Shown here one piece after another: positions 1 to 12,900 of a DNA stretch of 64,000 nt. Each line of letters opens with the position of its first letter. The stretch's first letter is position 1. Made by a program: the position numbers and the translations under genes. The stretch lies in assembly GCA_963971305.1 (NCBI GenBank), contig OZ020311.1, forward strand, positions 2,542,001 through 2,606,000, given 5' to 3'. The stretch is from Arcuatula senhousia. Taxonomy: Eukaryota; Mollusca; Bivalvia; Mytilida; Mytilidae. The notes below the pieces were generated by a model. That model was not told the origin of the DNA, ran no database searches, and was given only the letters and a program-made list of their open reading frames with translations.

Positions 1-392
1 AGGTCCATGACCTATGACAAAATATATACGGTTGTTTAGAGAAAGATTTGGACTTTCTTGTGTCAGTTTTTGGTTGAAATGTAATGAGAAAATTTTGTTT
101 TTATCAATGGAGAATAACAAAGTTTTGAAAATATTGGATCTTTTCCCATTACTTATAAATTTCCCGCCAAAAACGATAATTTCAAAGTAAAAAAACTTGA
201 AAAATTGACCCATGACCCCCTATTTCAAATGAATATTTCAATGTGTCGTGGTATTACCTTTCATTACGCAAATTTGTTTTGAAAAGTAAGATGGTCCACC
301 AAAGTAACGTATCCCCTTAAATTCTGTCATAGCTATGATATATACTGTTACATTGCTACTTGCATGGTACTTATTGTTTGTAAATGTTTTAG

Positions 393-3289
393 GAAAATTT
401 GATGTCAATGTACTGACTCTTAATGAGCCACCAAAGGAGTATATGACCAGAGATATTAACCAGGACTGGGTCACAACATTGAAAAACCGAATTAAAGAAC
501 AGCCAACACGAGTTCCAACAATTTTCCCAGTAATGGTTTCACATCACCAGGTACTATCAATAGCAAATTGCTTGAGCCTTCTGTTCTATGACTATCTGAC
601 TTTCATGAATATTTTATCCACAGGATTGACATTTACCTTAAAATTACCTAAAAATTTATATGTATCCCCCACATTGTTTCTGCAGGCAAAACCAAACTTT
701 AACTCTTATTATAATACAAATGTATTAAAGTGAATATAAGCTAATGCTTTTTTTTTTAAATTTAGGTAAAAGAAAGACACCAGTTTGTAGACAGCAGAAT
801 ATCTTGTTATAACTTATGGACACTGGGAGGGAACCACATTCGTTGTGCCCTCCAACAGTTAGCAAAAGAAACACAGTTGCATGAATTAAGGTATGTAAAT
901 GAAAATTTTCCTTCACAAGAAATTGTTCTACGGTTCTGTTCATAATATTAACATTTGCAATGTCTTTAAAAGGTAATTTACTTTCTGATCATGAATATTC
1001 AAAAAAATTAGAGGCACATTCATTGACAATTCATCATATAGAATAAATATGTATTTGAAATAAAATTAGTTTTTGAACTGTTATTATATATTTTACAGGA
1101 TTGTTCATATTCATCTATATTATGGATTGAGTGGAGACGAGATGGTGAGACTGGGTAATGTACACAATGGTGCTCAGTCTGTACTGAAACCAACATTTCA
1201 GGTAATACCCTACAGTCAATTTTAGACAAAGTGGTTGATGGTTAATTTTTGCTACATTTTTCTTAGCAGCTTCTCATTAATATTGTCAAAATGCTTAAAG
1301 TCAAAGATCATTAACTTAAATGTAATTTATAATTTACATAAATCAATAGGCATGTTACTATAGCTATAGAACCTTAAAATCATAATAAAATGAGTCGAAC
1401 TCCTCAAATTCATTTTCTACTTTTTATGTTTTCTAATTTAAGGACTATGTAACACAGACTAGAAAACACTATGTGGAGCAAGGTGATACCAAGTTATCAG
1501 AAGTAGTAGTTCAAATGGTTAAAGATATAGAAGTTAAGGTAAGAACACTCGGTTTATAATATTTTTGGAATGTTTTATCATTTAAATATTGTATAGATAT
1601 GCCTTTTATGCAATAACACTATATTTCATTTGAAATGCCTTTAACAAGTCATGACCATCTTCTCCTTGGTTAGTCGTTCAAAGGTTCTCTATGCATTTGG
1701 TATTATAAAAATATAAACATATGTACATCATAACCACAGGGGCTTGAATTCTGGTCAATTATATCGACTATAAAAAAAATAGACCCCCTACTCTATATTA
1801 GAGTATTATAAAGTAGGGGGTCGATTTTTTTTAAGTCGATATAATTAAATGACCAGAATTCAAGCCCCTGTGATCATAACAACGTCTTTGATGTTGAATT
1901 GTTTATTTCAATTTCAGAATGTAACTAAAGACAGCAGTTTGGTTGGAGCTGTAGTTAGTGTTTCAAAGTACTCTCAAACAAACTTTGAATTAGTCAATAA
2001 GATATTTTTTAAACATGAGCACCAATTTGGGAAAGACAAAAGCATTCCTCAAAATGTAAGTATCATTGGCAATAGATAACATGGTAGGGTCATTTTTACA
2101 CCTCTGCTTGATATATGGCATAAACCTACTAAAATTTAGACTACCGGTAACCACACGCACCATGAACACATGCATAATGAGCGCATGATGAATGCACAAT
2201 AAGTGTACGAAGAGCGCAAAAAAGATTAAGTTTGAATTTCAGAGGGTCTGTACTTATTATAACCATAACCTGTTAAAAAAAATAGCTTAATCAAGCCCAT
2301 CGTGATTTTCATGTCAGAAGGAAACACTGTTTCATGCTGACACTTATTACAATTAAGTCTCAGGATTTGGTGGAAAGTGGGAAATACAAACTTTATTATT
2401 TCAACAAATTTTAAAGACATAAATGTTAAACTAAAGTTAACATGGACTAAAAGGTCAACAGACAAACAAGTTTCCTTAACCTAAACTATAGCTTCAAACA
2501 TGTCAAAACATGGTTCTGATACAAGCATTTCAAATTCATGAAAAAAATAAAAGATAATTGTTTTTTACAGCTGTTTAAAGAGCTGCAGGGAGTAAGTGCC
2601 GATAAAGACAAAACAGCATTCTTACAGGAAGCACTTTCTTGGTCCTTGGATCATGTCACAAAAAAAGTTAAAACTGCAAAAAAGAAGGCAAAATTGATGA
2701 AAGTTTTCCAGAAAGTAGTTGATGTTGATGATGAGGAAACATGTAAAAGAATGTACCAAGACCATGTAAATGGAATAGACAAATACCTAGGTAACTTTTT
2801 GTTTATTAACAATTGCAATACATGTATTGTAATATTCTACCTATAATACCTAAAACAAGCAGCAACCACTAGTTACAATGAATAGAAAATAATGAGATAT
2901 GGAATAAGTGTAAGCGACACAACCCACAATTATACGGAAGGCTACATGCTCTTTTCCATTGCAGATTTGAAATTGCCAAGCATATATGAAGTTTGTGCTG
3001 CCCGTAATACAATTATAATTCTTATTCTACATTTATATATCTTCTATTAATTGTTGTATCTTCTGGTATTTTATATTTGTTTAAGATTAGTCGTTTAACA
3101 CATTAGGTCTCTATAAATAGTTAATTAATAAATTAAGATAATTATGTATAAATCCTATTTTCAGACTTGGAGCTAAAGAACAACACAGTGCCAGAAGTAT
3201 TCATAGACTATTGCCAGGATGCCTTACATGACAGACCTTTGCCAGAGTCATCCAATATAGAAATTAAAATAACATATAAATTGACATAA
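393..3289 (+). CDS. Seven-exon gene with ParB/sulfiredoxin-like N-terminal domain (5' end not identified)
   Basis: Exons by GT-AG borders and phase: 393-550, 766-890, 1099-1201, 1443-1538, 1918-2055, 2571-2790, 3165-3289; all six junctions keep frame and the last exon ends in TAA. The first three exons read like a ParB N-terminal (ParB/Srx) domain: an acidic-aromatic helix (INQDWVTTLKNRIKE), a strand (VPTIFPVMV), the box TLGGNHIRCALQQL where ParB proteins have G(E/N)HR..A, and then a strand plus helix (IVHIHLYYGLSGDEMVRLG) ending near VHN, where ParB has its ls.eea..N segment. The rest is helical and lysine-rich (VKTAKKKAKLMKVFQK) with no family I recognise. In bacteria this fold is a CTPase or DNA-binding clamp; in an animal its function is unknown. 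A start codon was not found, so upstream exons are probably outside the window. The domain call is by eye. Confidence 0.7.
1735..1872. mobile_element. hAT-like MITE with 23 bp perfect TIRs and 8 bp target duplication
   Basis: Bases 1735-1757 (starting CACAGGGGCTTG) are the exact reverse complement of 1850-1872. The octamer ATCATAAC flanks both sides (1727-1734 and 1873-1880). The interior is also nearly self-complementary (CCCCCTACT ... AGTAGGGGG). An 8 bp duplication and a CAGGGG-type end fit the hAT superfamily. It lies in intron 4 of the ParB-like gene, ending 37 bases before the acceptor. Confidence 0.85.
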
Positions 3290-3510
3290 CAAAACTTCAA
3301 TCCATAGAGAAGATTATTAGACAATTTAAGAGCAATATTATTAAATCTAAATCAAAAATTGATTCTGAAATAGAATCTTGCAAAAAAAGGAATGACAGCA
3401 ACACAACTTATACTGACGATTCGGGAATTGATTTGAGCCAGGGGGATGTTGAGACACAACCCCCTACTAATGCAAATGTATCTCAGGATCTTTATGAATT
3501 TGATGACTAA
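3286..3510 (+). CDS. Frame-shifted C-terminal tail ORF of the ParB-like gene
   Basis: Directly after the last exon of the ParB-like gene, another frame stays open for 74 codons with a protein-like composition (KIIRQFKSN, then TTYTDDSGIDLSQGD and a final LYEFDD before TAA). The main frame stops at 3287-3289, so a one-base insertion (or two-base loss) near 3265-3285 would join the two. This could be a sequencing or assembly indel, an allele, or a decayed tail. No splice site pair could connect them in so short a distance. Confidence 0.45.
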   Translation: MTKLQSIEKIIRQFKSNIIKSKSKIDSEIESCKKRNDSNTTYTDDSGIDLSQGDVETQPPTNANVSQDLYEFDD

Positions 3511-4524
3511 TTGGATGTAAAAGAATGTTTTTATTAATTTTATGTATTTTTGAACATGTATTCAATCAAATGAGGTGCATGTTTAGTTAATTTGTTTGAT
3601 TTTTTTTTTAAGTCTTATATTGTTGCATAACAAGAACATTAATATTATTATAAATATGTAATTATTGTGTTTTTTAAGGTAGATGGGGTCTAAAATTTTT
3701 GTCCTTAGAATTTTCTTTAATTTCTTTAATTTAAGGGACGTTACAATAAAAATTACCTGTACACTTGTAAGACTTCATAAGTATGCTAATGAAAAAAAAA
3801 TCTATTATTGAGAAAAGATTTGTCCAAGTTGTGTGTGTGTGTGTGTGTTTGTGCGATTTATAATTTTAAAAGCTTTATATATATAAACATAAATTGTACA
3901 TGGAATAAGGTTAAATGCTATAATAGATAATTTCTCAATGTAATTGTATATTTTGTATATAATGGATTGAAGGTCAATGTAATTTGTATTGGACATTTGT
4001 CTTGAAAGATTCAGCAATAAATATAACTTATAATACAACTTAATTTTCAGCTTTTTATTTCAGTAGATGTATTACACACAAGTAAAAAAATCTATCAGAG
4101 AACTTTGTACAATCAAAACAATTGTGGTTATCCATATTCTATAACATGTTCACACTTGGCCTGGCGTAATTTTATCTGCATTTTTTTACATGAAATGAGT
4201 TGATCCAGATTCATGGTAAAACACAGGGATAATTGGTGGTGACTTTTTTTAATTTTTGATAGATCAATTTACAATTTTGGTGTTCTACTCCTTAGTCCAA
4301 AAAAAAATAACAATCTTTGTGCATGGATATACATTTTAACCAAATAAAAAAAAACTTGTATACATTTAGACTGATTATGCCATGCACAGGCATATCATGC
4401 CAATAGTAAGTTCAAAACAGATAAAAAATTACATTGAAATAAAACATTAAGACTAATTGTGAAAGCATAGCTGTGAAACCAAAACAAAGTCTAAATGGTC
4501 GCTACACATATTTTAAGTGAGCCT
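3511..4524. other. 3' flank of the ParB-like gene, no gene seen
   Basis: AT-rich sequence with a short GT microsatellite near 3828-3848. AATAAA-type signals occur (for example near 4014) but none can be assigned. Nothing coding was recognised on either strand. Confidence 0.5.
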
Positions 4525-5045
4525 ATTCCATTGGTGCTCTATCTATTGGAAGGTCACATTTAGTGTGCTTCATCCATGGATGGGTCACATGGGTGTGGTC
4601 CATCCATAGATGGGTCACATTGGTGTGGTCCATCCATGGATGGGTCACATGGGTGTGGTCCATCCATGAATGGGTCACATGGGTGTAGTCAGTCCATGGA
4701 GGGTCACATGGGTGTGCCTTATCCATAGATGGGTCACAATGGTGTGCCTCATCCATAGAATGGTAACATCGATGTGGTCCATCCATGGATGGGTCACATG
4801 GATGTGGTCCATACATGGATGGGTTACATAAACGTGCCTTATCCATTGATGGGTCACGTAGATGTGATCCATACATGGATGGGTTACATAGGCGTGCCTC
4901 ATCCATTGATGGGTCACGTAGATGTGGTCCATACATGGATGGGTTACATAGGCGTGCCTCATCCATTGATGGGTCACATGGATGTGGTCTATACATGGAA
5001 TGGTTACATTAGCGTGTCTTGTCCATTGATGGGTCACATTATGGG
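4525..5045. repeat. Minisatellite, ~30/60 bp unit
   Basis: Tandem copies of a unit containing CCATCCATGGATGGGTCACA followed by TGGGTGTGG or GGCGTGCCT. Two alternating 30 bp variants form ~60 bp higher-order units in the right half. The array is free of stops in several frames on both strands, so the long ORFs there are by-products. A decayed remnant continues to about 5175. Confidence 0.9.
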
Positions 5046-5329
5046 CAGGTCATGGTAGTATTTAACAGTTCTTTTATGAATAATAGAAAATTATGAATAA
5101 TTAAGTCATGTTGGTGTGTATCCTTCATGGACTGGTCATTAAGGTGTGCCTCATCTAGAGATGGATCACACAGATTGTAAATGTGTATATTGTTATTTGC
5201 AATCTAGATATTGAAGGAATACTTGTGTTTGTACAAATTTCTATGACAACAGCATTGTGACCTGTGAAAATCCAAAAGTATCATTTTCCAAAGTTTTTGA
5301 TAAACTCCAGATTTAGATAATATGTTGTT

Positions 5330-6240
5330 AAAAAGGGCAATAACTCCTACATGGGTTGTTGGATTGTCTTCAAAATTTCAGAGCTGGTAGATCTTGAGGT
5401 GCTGATCACTTTTGTTCCCAATCAAAATTTTGAAATCTGTCACCGTTTTAGAGTTATTTGCAAAAAACTGCCATTTACCTCTATGTTCTATTTTTAGCCA
5501 CAGCGGCCATGTTTTACAACCAATCAAAAATCCCCACATCAGTTCTATACAGCTTATGCTAATAAACAACTATACCAAGTTTGGTTCCATTTGAACTTAA
5601 AGTGTCAGAGGAGTTAACGTTTTCAATGTAATGATGAAATGCTGTTAAAATGCTAAATTTTGATGTTCTAAGGGCAATAACTCCTAAAAGGAAAGGTCCT
5701 ACAACGTTGACCCTTTACATATTTTGTAGATCTTGATGTGCTTAACAATATGCAATTTAAATTTCTCAAATATCTAGTGTAGTTTTCAAGATATTGAGCT
5801 AAACAGGTGCAAAATTTGCAAAAAATCCACAAAAAGGGCAATAACTCCTACATGGGTATTTGGATTTTCTTCAAAATTTCAGGGTAGGTAGATCTTGAGG
5901 TGCTGATCACTTTTACCCTATGCCAGAATTTTGATATCTGTAGCCGTTTTTGAGTTATTTGCAAAAAACTGCATTTTACCCCTATGTTCTATTTTTAGCC
6001 ATGGCGGCCATGTTTTACGACGAATCAAAAATCCCCACATCAGTTCTAAGCACCGAATGCTAATGAACAACCATACCAAGTCTGGTTGCAAATGGACTTA
6101 TGGTGTCAGAGGAGTTAACGTTTTAAAAAGTTTACGGACGACGGACGACGGACGACAGACGACGGACGACGGACGACGGACGGACGACGGACGCCAAGTG
6201 ATGACAATAGCTCACATGACCCTTCGGGTCAGGTGAGCTA
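5330..6240 (+). mobile_element. Pearl/Helitron-like repeat (GGTGAGCT family), cores plus ACGG tail
   Basis: Two core units begin 'gggcaataactcctacatgg' (5336 and 5835). A (GACGGAC)n microsatellite follows at 6135-6190. The 3' end, GCTCACATGACCC / GGGTCAGGTGAGCT, is a hairpin and ends at 6240. The same end recurs at 6807, 32846 and 32920, and in reverse at 38468. Confidence 0.75.
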
Positions 6241-6807
6241 AAAACTCTATTTTTTGCCTTTAAGGGGCCATAACCCCTATAAGGGGTCATCTGACAACTT
6301 TGACCTTATGGAGACTTTTGTAGAGCTAAATGAGCTGAACATTTAAGCAAGCAACAGCTTCTCTCTATCTGCAATAGTTTTCATTTCATAGGCCAAAAAC
6401 ATGAAAAAATGCTATTTTTCACCTTTAAGGGGCCGTAACTCCCATAAGGGGTCATCTGACAACTTCGACTCAATGGAGACTTTTGTAGAGCTTTTGATGC
6501 TGAAGCAGTAGCGTGCATCAGATTTCATCTATCTCTTATACTTTTTGATTTACAAGCCAAAAACAGTAGTCTGACCCCCCTGGTCTATTTTTAGCAACGG
6601 CGGCCATGTTTTTCGACGAATCAAAAATCCCCACATCAGTTCTGTGGGGGATACCCTAAAGTACCACCAGACCAAATTTGGTTTGAATCTGTGCAGCCGT
6701 TTCAGAGGAGAAGAAGTTTGAAGAAAAAATAACGACGATGACGACGGACGACGACGACGGACGCCAAGTGATGGCAATAGCTCACATGGCCTTTGGCCAG
6801 GTGAGCT
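6241..6807 (+). mobile_element. Second GGTGAGCT-family repeat
   Basis: Cores contain 'aaggggtcatctgacaact' (6276 and 6450), followed by a GACGACGG microsatellite (6735-6765) and the terminal hairpin CATGGCCTTTGGCCAGGTGAGCT ending at 6807. It abuts the previous copy head to tail. Confidence 0.75.
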
Positions 6808-6861
6808 TAAAAGGGGGGGGGTGTGAACAAGATATAAAGATATAAAAGAAAATTAACTTAC

Positions 6862-6930
6862 ATCACATTGTTCTTTCTTCAATGTCATTTTGAGGTCCTT
6901 GAAATAAATTCCTTCCACACTTGGTATGAC
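6862..6930 (-). CDS. unc80: UNC80 middle block, exon 14
   Basis: 23 codons, phase 0/0, acceptor TTTTCAG and donor GTAAGT. GIYFKDLKMTLKKEQC corresponds to GLFFKDLKQTMKKEQC in vertebrate UNC80. The next expected exon is not present to the left within the window. Confidence 0.85.
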
Positions 6931-9900
6931 CTGAAAATATAAATATAAACTTAAATGTAAAATTCATATAAACAAAGGTTAATGCTGCTTGTATAGTTAT
7001 CAAACAGGTTTGTCTTTTCCATTGATACAGACTTGTACAGAACATTTTTTTGACAAGGCACTTTTAAACTTGTCTAAAAAAGACTAATCATACTAAGACT
7101 TGCTCACCTGGTCTTCTTTATATAAGAGGTAAACTACTTTATCAATTTCAAGTCTTTAAAACTTTGGGGTAAAATAATTTTCAGATGTTACTCCCTTTTA
7201 CCTTTCAAAAGCAAGGTACACAATGTATGCATACTACATTTACAAGCAATAAACACAAATAACCTATCAGTAGAAGTCAGGATGCTATTACATACAGGGA
7301 TCTACAGATATTACTAGTTTAATATTACAGTAAATTGTCTGTTACCTTACAGGTATTCAAATTGGTATTACCTATTTGAATTGTCAAATAGGTATTTCAA
7401 TAGGTCCATTTAAATTGATGAATTGCTTTTCCAGAGTAGCTCTATAGATGACCAGTCATGTATTAAGATTTTACACCTGGCCAGGTAAACCTGATTTACC
7501 TGTTTTGTACTTTTATTCTATTCTATTGAAATGGATTATATCCTTCCAATTTTATAAAAGGTTAGCAAGGATTTTTATGCTTATCTTGTTTTAGTGATCT
7601 TTCACTTTTATAGTTAATAACAGCAAGATTTAGTTAAAAGAAGTGACAGAATTACAACATATGAACTTGTGATGAATAAAATGTTTTAATCCACAATTGT
7701 TTCTCTATATAAACTATCCTGACCTCCCCTAGAATAATAGAATGCCTCAGTTAAAGTAATATAAAGGACCAGTTTCTCTATGCTTTTTATATAAGAATAG
7801 GTATTAGCTTTAAACTTGTTTCTTTATGTGTATGGAATTTTTTTTATCTTTAATATAAGCTGCACAACATTATTGGATCATTGTTTTCTTTACAAATATG
7901 ATTTGTAATACATGTGTTACTTCAAAGCAATCCATACATATTTTGGTTGGTCTATATCTGATTTGGGATATATGTGTTACTTCATTATAATTCATACATA
8001 CTTTCTTGGGTCTATATATGTGTTATTATACTTCATCATAATTCATACATGTGTTCATACATTTTTTCTTGGATCTATATTTGATTTGGATGTATGTATT
8101 ACTGCATTATATTTTATACATTTTTCTTGGATTTATATTTGATTTGGAATATATTTGGTTCTTTACAAAAGTTCCTTGAAAATTATTGTTACTTCGAATT
8201 CTCATGATCAGTGTATTTTTCACAATTATTTTGGATACATGTGTAATGCATTTTTTGTTTGGGATATATGTGTTAATACTTTGTTATTCACAATTTATTT
8301 GGGATTTACTCTTACGCTTTGTGCATTTTCACATTATGTTGGGAATTTAAGAGTCTTTTTAAACTTTTTTATATGATTTATGATCCAGCAGAGACAATAT
8401 ATAGAAATTGCAACAAAATACATGAATATATACAAAATTTCTGTGTTATTATAACCTGGACAGGTGTTAACTTTATGGAACTAATTTTCTGGTTCTATAG
8501 CAATTGTTCAATGAAATGGACCTATTGAAATACCCATTTGATTATTTGAATAGCTAACCCAGAAGGTATTTATAAGAGTACAATGTTTATACAACAGGTA
8601 AATCTGGCCATCTGTAATTTACCTGGCCAGGTGTTAAATCTGAATGCATGAGTGGTCATCTATAGAGCTACCTTTTTGTAAATCAATTCCTCAATTTAAA
8701 TGGACCTATTGAAATACCTATTTGACAATTTAAATAGGCTATTCCAATTGGATTACCTGTAAGGTAACAGACAACTCACTGTAACATTATCACATTTCTA
8801 ATGCAGCTAAAAATTTACAAATATTTTGAAAACCTGTATGTTCTTTTAACATACAAGTACATGAAGCCCTTATGCACATCCTGAGGAGTAACTATATTCA
8901 TTACTGGTGCTAAGAGTTATAATGTACATAAAATAATATACAAGTATTACAAGCACATAAAGACAATATTTCATACATGTTTCACTAATTCTGATAATCA
9001 TTGTTTATCTTATGATTAACTTGATCATGTAGATGGTCCCAGTTTATGATCCAGAAAGATACCTGAATTCAGATAAAGTTACCGGGTATATGACATTGAC
9101 CTAGAAATCAGCCACGGTGACTGTATCAGTACCTTAGTAAATAAAAGGACAGTTTATCTACTGGTACTCAGATTACAGAATGTTTGCTGAAATGTCATTT
9201 TTGTACTCTATGATAAAATTTTAGCTGAAAATTTTATAAATGATTAGATTTGTTCTTGTTACTAACTGAACTTCTTAAATCTACATTAAAATTCAAAATA
9301 TCTTTAAAAGGAATGCTTTGTGCTAATGGTTACAATTCAAAATTTTGTTAGTTTAACTTGTACCACTTGTTATTTTTGGTATAACTATGTAAAGTTTGTT
9401 CACAAATGTGGCTTACTTTGAATATGACCCTGCCACATTTTATATTTGCCTGTCCTAAGCCAGGAATCCTTTGTCAAAGCGTTTGTTTGTCCCTGTCAAC
9501 TATCTGTTATTTGTTCTATGTCAGGAAATGGGTATTTTGTTGATAATCTAGGGATTTGTTTGTATCTTATGCATTGTGTTTAAATCTTGGGCCAATGCAA
9601 GACAGCGAGCAGTGACCTCTGGTCATGTTGAAGACGGCTGGCTTTTTTCCATTGTGATTTTTTTAATTGCTGTTTTCTTTATGTTGGTTGTGTCAGGTAT
9701 ACTTATTCCACATCTCTTTATCGTCTTTCTTATGTTATGCAGTATTACTTGGTTTCTCGTGTTTCTTTTCCATATGATAATAAAAAACATATTGGTTTGT
9801 TTGGTAACTTGTTGAATTTACTCATATTTGAAATCATTCATTTTAAATTATACTATGTTAATGCTTTACATACATATTAGATCAAAATTTGCGTCGATCA

Positions 9901-12900
9901 AGATTTTCTTCTATATATTTATCTATAAATTTTGACCAAATTTCTAATGTTAACTGAGCAAGGTCCAGCTTATTTCATCAAAACTAGTTCAGGGTAAATG
10001 ATAGTGTCATATGATCTTAGGTCTTATGATCATAACATCATCCGATCGTAAGTTCAGGGCAAACACCAAAGTTTGTGGTGAATATCTTATCATCCAAACC
10101 CCATTGTCACTATATAAGCCCGAAAACATAACTAAATAATTTCAATTTAGAAAAATGATGTCACAAGCATGATGGGAAATAAACAAATAGCTGCTAATGG
10201 TAAGTTAATATAATAGAGGGTGGAAAAGGATTATTTTCGTGCTACTTTTTGGACGCTTTTATTTTACATGTTTTTGTGATTTTGATTTTTATTTCTCATG
10301 TTTTTGTGTTGAGGAGGTTGTACCTGCTCCATATTTGTCTGCATTTTGTCCCGTGTTTCGTGTTTTGAGACATATATTACCCGTGCTTCGTTTTCTGCCT
10401 TTTGGAGGCACATGATTTCGTGATTTTGACTATCTGAATTTATTTTTCTTGTGTTTCGTGTTTGGGGATTTTTATAACTCATGCTTTGTTTAGTGATTTT
10501 GTAGCACGTACCCCCCTTTACAACCCCCATAATAATGTAGTCATAGACCTATCAATGTTTTAATATGGGAAGGTGGTAAAGACTTTTTTGTGTGCAATGT
10601 TTGTTGCCTTCAAATTTTCTGCACATTTATGAACTTTTATTTCATGTTAAAATCAGTATTGCTCTTAGTAAACATTTCCATGTGATTCATGTAAAATTCA
10701 TGAGATTTAAGTTTTTATGCAACATTCCCTCCTTATTCATTTCATATAAGGCCAATATAAAAAATATCCTAGATTCTCATCCCCTCCTGCCCTGATTTTT
10801 TCAGCCACCTCAATTTCTTTCTTCATATTTTGGCAAATTATGTTCAGTTTTAGTCAATTTCCTTTCAAAATAGCAGAATATTTTATCAAACATAAAAAAT
10901 AAAATATAAAATTTGCCTGCCAGCCCCATATTTTCAAGAAGTTTGGATGTGAATCTAAGAATTATTTAATTATGTCCTTAAATCTAATTTTAATTTTTTT
11001 TTTTGTACATAACATGAAAAATATTATGGATTCATCAAAAAAATAAAATATAATTTATTTGTTGACATAGTTTGCTTTTCTTTGCATTTTTATCTGTTTA
11101 TTTTCACATCACAAGTGTCCTCACTAACTGTAGGTATGTAAATCATATTTTTTTCTTTCAGTAACAATGGCCTCCACATGCAGTTTATGTATACAACAGG
11201 GAATTACCTCCCCTCCATTAGTTTGGTGTCCAGTCTGTGAGGAATTGTTGTGTGAAAAATGCAATACACAGCACAAACTTTATAGAAAGAACAAGAACCA
11301 TGCTGTCATAAAATATGAAGATTATCAAAAGTTACCATCGTTTATTTTAAACACAAATGTCTACTGTGAAGACCATAATGAGAAATTGACAGAATTCTGC
11401 CGAATGCATGACAAACCGATATGTATGACGTGCCTTAGAACTTCTCACAGGAAATGTGAAGACGTACCAAAGATAGAAGATATTGTCCGCAATGTGAAAG
11501 ATTCAGCTGTTTTTGAGGATATTATAACCGAGATGGAAACTATGTGTGCAACCTTGCGAGAAATTTCTGAAGACCGTAATAACAATTTAACGCAGTTGAA
11601 AAGTAGCTATCAAGAAATACATAGTTGCTTGGAAGAAAAGTTTGACAATATCATTAAACGTCTAGAAAAACTAAAAGAAAGCACAATGACCGAGTTAAAT
11701 ACTGAGTTTACTGAACTGACAAGTGACTTTACAAATACATTAGAAGTAGTCCAAGCTAAGGAATCTAAACTTCATGAAATCATTGACCAGAAGGAGGGAA
11801 TTAAACTGTATGCAACAAATTATCAAACTTTTATCGGTATCAAGGAAATGGAGAACATCGTGCATGAAACTGATGTTTACATCCAAGAACTCTTTGAGAA
11901 TAAAAAACTGGAAAAGTGCAATATGACCTTTGAATTCGATGAAACTATTGAGGAAATTGTTGGTGGTATCCAGTCCCTGGGAGACATCCAAGTCATCAAG
12001 AGTCCTTCAACAGTCTCTACCCATGTTACCAGGCCTGGAGAGGCTCAGAAAGAGACACAGGGTCCTGTACAGCTTCACCTTCAGCAGACCATTGATCTGG
12101 ATCGTGATCATTGGTACTATGGCTGCTGTACCTTACCTGGTGGACTGGTGGTGATTGCTGATTATGGTGACTATCGTGGTAATGATTGTAAGGTATTAAT
12201 ACACAACTCTAATGGATCACTAAGATCCACCATCAAGTTTGATGAGAGTGAGGGAGTAGATGATGTGACACCAGTAGATAATCATCATGTTGCTGTGTCA
12301 CATCCCTGTTCTGGCACTATCTCCATTATAGAAGTAGAGAGTGACCAGGTGATAAGAAAGTTAAATATTAGAGAGAAAGTGAGAGGGTTGTGTTGTAGAG
12401 GTAGACATTTAGTGTGTTGTGTAACGTGGAAAGGTCTAGTCAGAGTGAACATTGACAGTGAGGAGGTTGAGATGGTGGTGGAGGATGAGAATGTTGACTA
12501 TAGCTCACATGTAGAGGTAAGTAGAAGCCTCATTTGTTACACATGTCGTGAATCAAACACAGTAACTATACTGGATACTCAGTACAATGTCATCTTTACA
12601 TACAAAGACATGGAAGTATTAATGTACCCTACAGGTGTGGCAATAGATGACCACAGTAACATCTATGTCATAGGGCAGTTGTCTCACAATCTAGTAATGA
12701 TCTCTAGTGATGGTAAGTCATGTCATCAGTTACTAGGTAAGGAGGATGGACTGAGGTCTCCTGCTGCTGTACACTATGACAGTAGTACAAAGAAACTGAT
12801 GGTGGTAAATTGGAAAGGACCTGCTTTTGTATACTCTGTAAGGTAAGTCTAGATATGATACAAGGGTGTGAGTGGTATGGATGATGGAGTTATAGTCCTA

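Noticed and set aside
4523..5058. Long ORFs on both strands with regular repeats
   Set aside because: They are artefacts of the 30/60 bp minisatellite; the frame stays open because unit lengths are multiples of three.
10264..10530. Minus-strand 88-codon gene
   Set aside because: Low-complexity, degenerate repeat composition without splice or family support.
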